Origin: Shimia litoralis
GTDB lineage: Bacteria > Pseudomonadota > Alphaproteobacteria > Rhodobacterales > Rhodobacteraceae
Reading direction: 5' to 3'
DNA length: 34,895 bases
NCBI RefSeq assembly: GCF_005518135.1
Contig: NZ_SULI01000027.1
Location: forward strand, 1 to 34,895
Below, piece by piece: positions 9,009-16,430 of the stretch. Within the stretch, counting starts at the first letter, position 1. Each line of letters starts with the position of its first letter. Made by a program: the position numbers and the translations under genes. Below the pieces are notes generated by a model, which was given only the letters and a program-made list of their open reading frames with translations, did not search any database and had not been told where the DNA came from.

Positions 9009-9869
9009 TCATGCCCCTTTCGCGCGCGAATACGCGATCTTTGCGGCCCGTTGGGCCAATACCCCAGCAACGTCCTTGCGAAAGGCGATCGTGCCGCGTT
9101 TGTCATCAATTGGGTTGCACGCGTCCGATGCGGCCTGTGCCAGTGCGGCCAGTGCGTCCGTATCCAACGTGGTGCCGATCAGGGCCTTGGCCGCGTCTGC
9201 CACGATCAAAGCCGTTGGAGCCACAGCCCCAAGAGCAACACACGCTTCGCTGATCACATCCCTATCCAAGCGCAAATTTACAGCGCATCCAACAACGGCG
9301 ATATCCATTTCCGTGCGCGGAATAAACCTGAGATAGGCGTCACCACCATGATCACCGCGCGCTGGAATGTGGACTGCACTGACCACTTCATCGGCGGCAA
9401 GACACGTTTTTCCGGGACCTGTAGGCACGTCTTGGACCGCAATTTGGCGCACACCGTTCGGACCCGTCACCGACACAGTCACACCGGCCGCCATCATGGC
9501 CGGCACAGAATCTGCCGCGGGCGAACCGTTGCACAGGTTGCCAACCAACGTGGCGCGGCCCTGTACCTGTGTCGATCCAATCAGGTCCATGCCCTCGATC
9601 ACACCCGGCCAGTCGGCACAAAGATCAGCGTGTTCGCTCATTTCCGCACCTGCGACGGCCACTCCGATATCCCATCCGCCGTCATCGCGTTTGGTAATCG
9701 TTTTCACACCGTCAATGTGTTTGATATCAATCAAATCATCTGGCGTCATAATATCGGCGCGCATCTGCACCAACACATCGGTGCCACCGGCCAAATATCG
9801 AAGGGTTCCAGAAGAAGTGCGTGCAATGCCTGCGGCCTCCTCGAACGTATGAGGGGTATGGTATTTCAT
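9009..9869 (-). CDS. Molybdenum hydroxylase, FAD-binding subunit
   Basis: 286 residues of a CoxM/XdhB-type FAD subunit. LRYLAGGTDVLVQM is the first FAD pyrophosphate loop, and TLVGNLCNGSPAADSVPAMMA is the second FAD motif. The C-terminal domain (about 170-280) matches the usual CO-dehydrogenase flavoprotein tail. It accepts electrons from the 2Fe-2S subunit and delivers them to an external acceptor. It is the first gene of the operon; 193 bases separate its ATG at 9869 from the rlmE stop, and the operon promoter should lie there. Confidence 0.9.
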   Translation of the reverse strand: MKYHTPHTFEEAAGIARTSSGTLRYLAGGTDVLVQMRADIMTPDDLIDIKHIDGVKTITKRDDGGWDIGVAVAGAEMSEHADLCADWPGVIEGMDLIGSTQVQGRATLVGNLCNGSPAADSVPAMMAAGVTVSVTGPNGVRQIAVQDVPTGPGKTCLAADEVVSAVHIPARGDHGGDAYLRFIPRTEMDIAVVGCAVNLRLDRDVISEACVALGAVAPTALIVADAAKALIGTTLDTDALAALAQAASDACNPIDDKRGTIAFRKDVAGVLAQRAAKIAYSRAKGA

Positions 9870-10062
9870 GATGCCTCCCAGTGGCTATGTCATGCGGCCA
9901 AAAGGCTCTGCATGATTTGCTTAACGCCACTCAAGCGCGTTCTGTCTGAAAACGCAACTCTTGCGTGAACCGCAGAGACACCCTCAACGGCCAAAAAACG
10001 CTACTGTCTTGTGATTACGCAAAACAATCGGCATTTGAGAAACCCAAATCCTTTGGCAGGAC

Positions 10063-10782
10063 TTAGGTTCCCTTAAACCCCATCGCCACGACAAACTTTT
10101 CAGAGCTGTCGGCACGGCTTGCCGGTGGTTTCACATGGGCCACTTTGTCAAACTTCTGTTTGAGCATCTTTTGCAGTTCGGCCTCGGCCCCACCAGCCAG
10201 AACCTTGGCAACAAATGTGCCGCCTTCTTCCAGCACATCAAATGCGAAATAGGCCGCCGCTTCGCAAAGCGCCATAATCTTAAGGTGGTCGGTTTTCTTG
10301 TGACCACAGCTTGAGGCCGCCATATCCGACATCACAACATCAGCCTTACCCCCAAGCCATTCTTTGACTTGGTCGTCCGCCCCTTCGTCCATAAAGTCCA
10401 GCACATGCAGCTCGCAACCTGCGATCGGTTCGACCTCTTGCAAATCAACGCCCAGAATGGTGCCGACGCGTTTACCCGGTTTTTCACCCAGAATATTTGC
10501 GCGTTTCACGGCGACCTGACACCAGCCACCCGGTGCACAGCCCAAATCGACAATTCTTGCACCCGGCACCAGAAACCGGAATTTGTCGTCCAGTTCCATA
10601 ATTTTATACGCCGCGCGCCCGCGATACCCTTCGGATTGCGCCCGTTTGACATATGGATCGTTCAACTGACGCTGAAGCCAGCGCGTCGAAGACAGCGTGC
10701 GACCACGCGCCGTTTTTACCTGAACGGTCAAATCCCGAAGTCCACGTCCGGATGTATTTTTGCCTGTTGGTGTCTTTGCCAT
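10063..10782 (-). CDS. rlmE: 23S rRNA (uridine-2'-O-)-methyltransferase RlmE (FtsJ/RrmJ)
   Basis: 239 residues. Class I SAM-methyltransferase: [16 protein letters not shown] is the SAM-binding loop. The K-D-K-E catalytic set of RrmJ is present: K in [13 protein letters not shown] in VVMSDMA, K in [10 protein letters not shown] in SSEKFVVA. In Escherichia coli the enzyme methylates U2552 in the ribosomal A loop of the 50S subunit. The basic N-terminal 40 residues are typical of alphaproteobacterial members. I prefer ATG 10782 (AGGAG ten bases upstream) over a TTG at 10803. It follows the Ppx/GppA gene by about 80 bases on the same strand, probably in one transcript. Confidence 0.93.
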   Translation of the reverse strand: MAKTPTGKNTSGRGLRDLTVQVKTARGRTLSSTRWLQRQLNDPYVKRAQSEGYRGRAAYKIMELDDKFRFLVPGARIVDLGCAPGGWCQVAVKRANILGEKPGKRVGTILGVDLQEVEPIAGCELHVLDFMDEGADDQVKEWLGGKADVVMSDMAASSCGHKKTDHLKIMALCEAAAYFAFDVLEEGGTFVAKVLAGGAEAELQKMLKQKFDKVAHVKPPASRADSSEKFVVAMGFKGT

Positions 10783-10860
10783 GGTAAAAAGGCTCCTCTG
10801 CAAGCCTTGCTGTCAAGTTCTAAACGCGCTCAATGCACGTCTTGCGCCCCAAGTGCAACC

Positions 10861-11973
10861 TTAGAACGGTCCGTCTTCTAGGACGCCATCGGCGCTCATT
10901 TGCGCATATAACAGTCCTTCGCGCAAACCACGGTCAGCAACCGATAGACGATTTGTCGGCCAACAGCGTAACAGGGCCTGTAAAATCGCCGATCCCGACA
11001 TGATCAACGCCTGACGGTCCTGACCGATGCGCGGGTCACGTCGACGCCCGACTGGTCCCAAATCCAGATATCCGCGAATAACTTTGTCGATTTGATCGGA
11101 CGTCATCCGCAGACCGTCCACCTTGGTGCGATCATACCGACGCAGCCCCAAATGGCTCGCGGCGACAGTTGTCACCGTTCCGGATGTACCAACAATCTGA
11201 AACCCTTCACTGGGTGGGGCATCTTTATAAGGCGCGAATTCAGTCAGGTTTTCTTCAAAAAACCAGCTCATGAGGGCAAACCGTGCGGCATCGTCTTCAA
11301 CGTCATTGAACTGGTCGCGTAACGTCGCCACCCCAAGAGGCACAGAAATCCAATCAACAACTTTTGCCGCAGGAAAAGGACTGTCCACGCCGTGAAATCC
11401 GGCGTGCAGCCGCATGATCGCCTTGGGACGATCGCGGTTTGGCACACTGGTCAGATCAATCCATACCAGTTCGGTGGACCCGCCCCCAATATCCACGACC
11501 AATAACTGTTCGGTTTTGGTGCTGACCAAAGGCGCACAGGAAATCACGGCAAGCCGCGCTTCTTCCTCTGGCGCAATCACTTCAAGCTGGATGCCCGCCT
11601 CGCGCTTGGCTTGACGCAGGAAATCGCTTGAGTTGCGCGCACGTCGACAGGCTTCGGTCGCGACAAGCCGCATGTGTTTGACTTTGTGCCGCTTGAGCTT
11701 TTGTTGACAGATGCGCAACGCCTGAACCGTACGCCGCATGGACCCACGCGACAGCCGACCTGTGCTTTCCAGCCCCGCGCCCAACTGCACGGATTTTGAA
11801 AAACTGTCTACGACATGAAACTGGTTGCCCTTTGGTTGGGCAATCAGCATGCGGCAACTATTCGTGCCCAGATCCAGCGCTGCGTACAACTCACTGGGAT
11901 CGGGCGGTTTCGGCGCGGAGCTCTCAACCGGTTTCGGGAATGCGGCCGCACCTTTGGGACGCTTGGGCGCCAT
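10861..11973 (-). CDS. Ppx/GppA-family phosphatase (exopolyphosphatase-like)
   Basis: 370 residues, short for E. coli Ppx (about 510) and lacking its C-terminal HD-like part, as is common in alphaproteobacteria. The actin-like ATPase core shows phosphate-1 loop ALDLGTNSCRMLIA, RLVATEACRRARN, the catalytic Glu region VIAPEEEARLAV, phosphate-2 VVDIGGGSTELVW, and adenosine-like GTSGTVTTVAA. It would hydrolyse polyphosphate or pppGpp. The N-terminal 30 residues are Pro/Lys-rich and probably disordered. ATG 11973 has GGAGG nine bases upstream. It is divergent from the one-carbon cluster. Confidence 0.88.
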   Translation of the reverse strand: MAPKRPKGAAAFPKPVESSAPKPPDPSELYAALDLGTNSCRMLIAQPKGNQFHVVDSFSKSVQLGAGLESTGRLSRGSMRRTVQALRICQQKLKRHKVKHMRLVATEACRRARNSSDFLRQAKREAGIQLEVIAPEEEARLAVISCAPLVSTKTEQLLVVDIGGGSTELVWIDLTSVPNRDRPKAIMRLHAGFHGVDSPFPAAKVVDWISVPLGVATLRDQFNDVEDDAARFALMSWFFEENLTEFAPYKDAPPSEGFQIVGTSGTVTTVAASHLGLRRYDRTKVDGLRMTSDQIDKVIRGYLDLGPVGRRRDPRIGQDRQALIMSGSAILQALLRCWPTNRLSVADRGLREGLLYAQMSADGVLEDGPF

Positions 11974-12125
11974 GATTCACGCCCTCCATTTCAAGTTACC
12001 TTTTAACCTAGTCACTCGTGACACGCCGCGCAATCCCCATGCCACCCCTCAACATGTTCATGTGCAACTTTCATGGGCGACCCTGTAGCCATCGCCCCAA
12101 AGAAAGAATTACAACCAAAGGGTCG

Positions 12126-12166
12126 CGGAACGGAAGTGTTCCGTCGAAATTGTACATTAGCGACGG
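12126..12166 (+). promoter_or_regulatory. Two overlapping inverted repeats in the leader of the one-carbon operon
   Basis: CGGAAC (12126-12131) pairs with GTTCCG (12138-12143), and CCGTCG (12141-12146) pairs with CGACGG (12161-12166). The two stems share bases 12141-12143, so an RNA could form only one at a time. They lie about 50-90 bases before the first gene of the cluster. They could be an attenuator-like leader or an operator. I could not match any known riboswitch (checked mentally for SAM-II, SAM/SAH and SAH types). Confidence 0.35.
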
Positions 12167-12214
12167 TGCGCCCTGTTTTACGAATAAGGCACCGAAACCG
12201 AAGGAATCATGCTC

Positions 12215-12511
12215 ATGCCTGATGTCACAGTAGTGTATTGGCGCGATATTCCCGCCCAAGTCATCGTTGGAAAAGGTCGCCGTGGTGCAAAAAAACAGCT
12301 CGAAGAGCGGTTTGAGCAAGCGATTGACCGTGCCGCGATGAAAATCGGGGCCAAGGATGCCGACACCTACCTTGCTGAGTGGCGCAAGGCGGCCCCCTAT
12401 TCGGTTGACGGCGAACCTGCCGAGATTGCCCAAAGCGAAGCTGCGCGGCTCGAGGCTGAATTTGATCAGGACCGTTTGAAGGTTCTGATTGCCAATGAAG
12501 GTTGGGCATGA
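12215..12511 (+). CDS. 'Virulence factor' domain protein (PF13769-like)
   Basis: 98 residues, cytosolic, no signal peptide. The opening PDVTVVYWRDIPAQVIVGKGR is characteristic of a small alphaproteobacterial family labelled 'virulence factor' in domain databases; the label has no clear functional support. ATG 12215 is preferred because AAGGAA lies eight bases upstream; ATG 12209 is two codons earlier. It is followed 26 bases later by the MTHFR-like gene and then the pterin-binding methyltransferase, so a role in folate/cobalamin methyl transfer is a context inference. Confidence 0.8.
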   Translation: MPDVTVVYWRDIPAQVIVGKGRRGAKKQLEERFEQAIDRAAMKIGAKDADTYLAEWRKAAPYSVDGEPAEIAQSEAARLEAEFDQDRLKVLIANEGWA

Positions 12512-12537
12512 CCCCTTCTTCGCTATGGGAGGCCACT

Positions 12538-13461
12538 ATGGCTTTGTTGAACTTCAAGAAAAAGACAGACAGCGTCAAAACCGTTTCACCCCAAGTCGAA
12601 GCCTTTCTTGACGGGTATTCGATCGAGGTGATGCCGCGCACTGCGGCCAAAGTCGAAGATTTTCAAAGCCTGCTGCCAGCAGGAACACGCGTCTATATCG
12701 CGCATATTGATGGCACCCCCATTGAAGAAATGGTGGCCACAGCCAAGCGCCTTGCAGAAGACGGATTTCCCGTCATGCCGCACTTTCCCGCGCGTATCAT
12801 CAAAGATCAGGCCACATTGGAAAACTGGATCGCGATGTATCAGGGCGAAGCCAACGTCAATCAGGCCCTTTTGCTGGCAGGTGGCGTAGACACACCGCAC
12901 GGCGATTTCCATTCGTCCATGCAACTGCTGGAAAGCGGCGCGTTTGATAAGGCCGGCTTTACGCATTTGCACGTTGCGGGACACCCCGAGGGCAACAAAG
13001 ATATTGACCCTGATGGCTCGCACAAATTGGTGAACGAAGCGCTGCAATGGAAACAGAAGTTTTCCGACACGACCGATGCCAAAATGGCCCTGGCGACACA
13101 ATTTGCGTTTGACGCCAAACCTATCATTGCATGGGCAGACAGCTTGAAAGACGCAGGCATTGATATTCCGATTCACATCGGGATCGCAGGTCCTGCCAAG
13201 CTGCAGACTTTGATCAAATTCGCAATTGCATGTGGCGTTGGGCCTTCGCTCAAGGTTCTGCAAAAGCGTGCCATGGATGTCACCAAGCTTTTGTTGCCCT
13301 ACGAACCCACAGATGTGGTGGCGGAATTGGCCGCACACAAAGCTGCGAACCCCGATTTCAACATCGAAAAAGTTCATTTCTTCCCGCTTGGCGGCATCAA
13401 GACCAACGCCAACTGGGCTATCGAAAACGGCGGTTCTTCTACCGCACCAGTCAAATCCTAA
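12538..13461 (+). CDS. Methylenetetrahydrofolate reductase-like protein (MetF superfamily)
   Basis: 307 residues of a TIM barrel related to MetF: SIEVMPRTAAKVEDF near residue 20, TRVYIAHIDGTP, VMPHFPARIIK (the usual PHI/PHF strand), LLLAGGVDTPHGDFHSSMQLL (MetF has L-x-GD), AGHPEGN (MetF-type GxPExH region), IPIHIGIAGPAKLQTLI, and HFFPLGGIKTNANW near the C terminus. MetF reduces methylene-THF to methyl-THF with an FAD cofactor. This branch is divergent from E. coli MetF, so the reaction is probable, not certain. ATG 12538 has GGGAGG five bases upstream. It is followed nine bases later by the methyltransferase gene. Confidence 0.8.
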   Translation: MALLNFKKKTDSVKTVSPQVEAFLDGYSIEVMPRTAAKVEDFQSLLPAGTRVYIAHIDGTPIEEMVATAKRLAEDGFPVMPHFPARIIKDQATLENWIAMYQGEANVNQALLLAGGVDTPHGDFHSSMQLLESGAFDKAGFTHLHVAGHPEGNKDIDPDGSHKLVNEALQWKQKFSDTTDAKMALATQFAFDAKPIIAWADSLKDAGIDIPIHIGIAGPAKLQTLIKFAIACGVGPSLKVLQKRAMDVTKLLLPYEPTDVVAELAAHKAANPDFNIEKVHFFPLGGIKTNANWAIENGGSSTAPVKS

Positions 13462-13470
13462 GGATTAAAA

Positions 13471-14553
13471 ATGACCCGTACCATCATTGAATCAAAAACA
13501 AAAACCACGATCATGGGATTTGACCAGCCGTTCACCGTTATCGGCGAGCGCATCAACCCCACGGGCCGCAAAATTCTGAATGCCGAGCTTGAAGCAGGTG
13601 ACTTTAGCCGTGTGGAAGCCGATGCGCTTGCTCAGGTTGCTGCAGGTGCGACAGTTTTGGACATCAACTCTGGTGCCGTATTCTCGAACAAAATGGCCGA
13701 AGATCCTCGGTATGCCGACAACAACTTTGTCGAACCGGATCTTATGCGCGAACTGGTGAAACGGGTACAAGCGATCACCGATTGTCCCCTGTGTATCGAC
13801 TCTTCGGTGCCCGGCGCGCTCGAAGCTGGCCTAGAGGCCGCTGAAGGGCGCCCGTTGCTGAACTCGGTCACCGGTGAAGAAGATCGTCTGGAACTGGTGT
13901 TGCCGCTGGTCAAAAAATACAATGTGCCAGTTGTGGCCATTTCAAACGATGACACCGGCATTTCAGAAGACCCAGAAGTTCGGTTCGCTGTAGCGAAGAA
14001 AATCGTAGAGCGCGCGGCAGATTTCGGTATCCCTGCACATGATATCGTGGTGGACCCGCTGGTCATGCCGGTTGGCGCGATGGGCTCTGCTGGTTTGCAG
14101 GTTTTTGAATTGAACCGCCGTCTGCGCAACGAGCTTGGCGTTAACACCACCTGTGGCGCGTCGAACATTTCCTTTGGTCTGCCAAACCGCCACGGCATCA
14201 ACAATGCGTTCCTGCCAATGGCGATGGCCACAGGTATGACATCCGCGATCATGAACCCTGTTGCGCTTCCGGTTGGCCCCAAAAAACTGGCCGAGAAAAA
14301 AGCAGAAGTCGAAGCAGCGGGCATCGTGATCCCTGCTGATATGGATGACGAAGCTTTCTGCCTGATGTTCGGAATTGGTTCGACAAAACCGCGCCCCGGA
14401 AAAGAAATGGAAGCCATCCGCGCAGCGAACTTCCTGACCAACAACGACGAAGGTGGTGCAAACTGGATTTCGTTTAACAAGCAGCCCGCCAAACCGGGTG
14501 AAGAAGGTCGCGGTCGCGGTGGTCGTACAGGCGGACGCCGTCGTCGCAGCTAA
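13471..14553 (+). CDS. Pterin-binding methyltetrahydrofolate methyltransferase (MetH-like, stand-alone)
   Basis: 360 residues. A dihydropteroate-synthase-like TIM barrel of the kind found in MetH and corrinoid methyltransferases: FTVIGERINPTGRK opens it, then ATVLDINSGA, CPLCIDSSVPGAL, RPLLNSVTGEE, VVAISNDDTG, DIVVDPLVMPVG and GASNISFGLPNRHG. It should bind methyl-THF and donate the methyl group to a cobalamin protein. No homocysteine-binding or B12 domain is attached, so partners must be encoded elsewhere, as in split methionine synthases I recall from roseobacters. The last dozen residues form an Arg/Gly-rich tail (GRGRGGRTGGRRRRS), unusual for this family. ATG 13471 follows AAGGA. Confidence 0.85.
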   Translation: MTRTIIESKTKTTIMGFDQPFTVIGERINPTGRKILNAELEAGDFSRVEADALAQVAAGATVLDINSGAVFSNKMAEDPRYADNNFVEPDLMRELVKRVQAITDCPLCIDSSVPGALEAGLEAAEGRPLLNSVTGEEDRLELVLPLVKKYNVPVVAISNDDTGISEDPEVRFAVAKKIVERAADFGIPAHDIVVDPLVMPVGAMGSAGLQVFELNRRLRNELGVNTTCGASNISFGLPNRHGINNAFLPMAMATGMTSAIMNPVALPVGPKKLAEKKAEVEAAGIVIPADMDDEAFCLMFGIGSTKPRPGKEMEAIRAANFLTNNDEGGANWISFNKQPAKPGEEGRGRGGRTGGRRRRS

Positions 14554-14573
14554 GATTTTTGCACTTGCAAGAC

Positions 14574-14603
14574 AAAAGCCCGAGGCAAATGCTTCGGGCT
14601 TTT
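14574..14603. terminator. Bidirectional intrinsic terminator
   Basis: AAAAGCCCGAGGC and GCTTCGGGCTTTT form a 13-bp stem with one G-U pair and a five-base loop. There is a T run on both strands. It sits 20 bases after the pterin-binding methyltransferase and 20 bases after the end of the convergent acyl-CoA ligase, and can serve both. Confidence 0.9.
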
Positions 14604-14623
14604 ATCGTTTTATTTCAAGGGTA

Positions 14624-16231
14624 TTATCCGCGCTTTTTCAATTTGCGCATATCATAGGTATCAGGGCGTTGGGTTGGGTCCTCGTCTGCATCAAACAGGC
14701 TGTGTTTTTGGATTTTTTGCGTGCCCGTCACTGGAATATCGGTCACAAACTGAATCCAGCCGGGGGCCTTGTAATACGCCAGACGCTCAAAGCTATAGTC
14801 AAACAATGTCTGAGCCATCGCGGCGTCCGGGCTTTGGGTGACCATCACACAGGCCATCACCTCTTCGTCGCGCATCTCGTCGGGCACAGCAACAACCGCC
14901 ACACGTGTCACCAGATCATGATCCTGTAAGCAGGCCTCGATTTCCGCAGCCGCGATGTTTTCGCCGGATCTGCGAATAATATTTTTTTTGCGATCCACAA
15001 AGAAAATCATTCCTGTGTCGTCCATCGTGACGGTATCGCCAGTATGGAACCACCCGCCTTTCCAAGACTCCTCGGTGACCTCCGGCAGGTTCAGGTATCC
15101 CGAGAATGCGCCCTTGCGGGGGGTCTCTGCTGAATGCCGGATCACCAGCTCACCGGGCGTTCCGCGTGGGACTTCTTTGTCTGTGTCATCAACCACTTTG
15201 GCCTCAAGCCCAACGCTTGGCCGCCCCATGGCACGCGTGTCGATTTGACGGGGTTCTGCATAGTCGCCCAAAATTCGGCACATCTCTGACATGCCCCAAA
15301 CTTCGATCAAGGGCACGCCAAAGCGCTCTTCGAAGGGGCGGTGTAACGTGGGTTCCACCCCTGCCCCGACGGCAAAACGTAGCGTGTGCCGCGTATCCCA
15401 ATCTTCTGGCGCACGATTCATCAGGGCCGGAATGACAATGCCAAGGTAATGCGCAACCGTGGCTTTGGTTTCACTCAACTCACGCCACCATGCGCTGGCG
15501 CGGAACCGTTCGGGAATAATCTGGCAATTGCCAGTCTCGATCATGCAGAACAGCACAAGAATGGCCGCGTTGACATGAAAAAGCGGAAGCGGGCAATACA
15601 GGCGGTCTTGGCCGGTCTGAAAATCTATCAAGCCTCCGCGCGTTGCATACCATTGTCCCATCATCAATTCGTAGTCATGGCTTAGGATACAGCCTTTGGG
15701 GCGGCCGGTGGTGCCCGATGTATAGATCAGACTGGCCTCTGAATCGGCATCAATACGGCGCGTCAGCGGCGCACTCTGCTGGGCTGGCGGCACCGCTGGC
15801 AGGTCGGCATCCATGTCCACAACCGGTATGTCCAATCCGCTTTCACGCACCCCTTGGACCAAAAGATCACGCAAATCCGGTGCCGTCAGCGCAAGTGTGG
15901 CACCGCTGTCTTGTAAGAGATATGCCACCTCGGCCGGTCTGTAATCGGGATTGACCGGAACCCACGATACGCCAATGCTATTCAATGCCAACTTGAGCAA
16001 GAGCATCTCTGGCCGATTGGCAAGCAGCACCGCAATGCGATGCCCATGCCCATATCCGGCCTTTTGCAGCTGTTTGGCCCAACGCGACACCAATACCGCA
16101 GCTTCGCCATAGGTGATGTCATACCCGTCAGGATAATAATGCCGATCCTGATCCGCTGGCACCGACAAGAATGCGTGGCATGAAAACGTCTCTGCGCGCG
16201 CTCTGAAATGCGTTCCAATCGTGTCTGTCAT
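14624..16231 (-). CDS. AMP-binding acyl-CoA synthetase/ligase (CaiC-like)
   Basis: 535 residues, an ANL-superfamily adenylating enzyme. Motifs in order: P-loop-like SLIYTSGTTGRPKG (about 168), LPLFHVNA, the adenine-binding IEVWGMSEM, GWFHTGD, the hinge DRKKNIIRRSGENI, and the C-terminal catalytic Lys in TGTQKIQK. It activates a carboxylic acid to an acyl-AMP and then to acyl-CoA in the cytosol. The overall look is closest to crotonobetaine/carnitine-CoA ligases, but the acid is not determined by sequence. It stands alone, divergent from the secreted-protein operon. Confidence 0.88.
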   Translation of the reverse strand: MTDTIGTHFRARAETFSCHAFLSVPADQDRHYYPDGYDITYGEAAVLVSRWAKQLQKAGYGHGHRIAVLLANRPEMLLLKLALNSIGVSWVPVNPDYRPAEVAYLLQDSGATLALTAPDLRDLLVQGVRESGLDIPVVDMDADLPAVPPAQQSAPLTRRIDADSEASLIYTSGTTGRPKGCILSHDYELMMGQWYATRGGLIDFQTGQDRLYCPLPLFHVNAAILVLFCMIETGNCQIIPERFRASAWWRELSETKATVAHYLGIVIPALMNRAPEDWDTRHTLRFAVGAGVEPTLHRPFEERFGVPLIEVWGMSEMCRILGDYAEPRQIDTRAMGRPSVGLEAKVVDDTDKEVPRGTPGELVIRHSAETPRKGAFSGYLNLPEVTEESWKGGWFHTGDTVTMDDTGMIFFVDRKKNIIRRSGENIAAAEIEACLQDHDLVTRVAVVAVPDEMRDEEVMACVMVTQSPDAAMAQTLFDYSFERLAYYKAPGWIQFVTDIPVTGTQKIQKHSLFDADEDPTQRPDTYDMRKLKKRG

Positions 16232-16430
16232 GCTGTGCCCCGTCGTGTGTTAGCTGCCTGTGCCTCAACCTAGCTGTGTTCTCGCGCTGTGCAATGGAAT
16301 TACATCCACTTCAGGCGGCGTGCTCTCCTTTTGGCTGATTTTCCGCAACGGCATTCAATTGCTTTGCATCAAGGATACCCATCAAAACATTCGATATAAT
16401 AGATGTATATCGAGGATGGAGGACCTCATT

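Noticed and set aside
9000-9968. 322-codon plus-strand frame
   Set aside because: Antisense to the FAD subunit; no domain, no ribosome site.
12000-12214. SAM-type riboswitch before the one-carbon cluster
   Set aside because: None of the conserved stretches I know for SAM-II, SAM/SAH or SAH classes is present; only hairpins are reported.
13632-14492. 286-codon minus-strand frame
   Set aside because: Antisense to the pterin-binding methyltransferase and Ser/Pro-rich in the way of shadow frames.
16395-16400. TATAAT upstream of the secreted-protein operon as a -10 box
   Set aside because: Perfect hexamer, but no -35-like sequence at 16-18 bases; TTGCAT is 25 bases away. Left out as unsupported.
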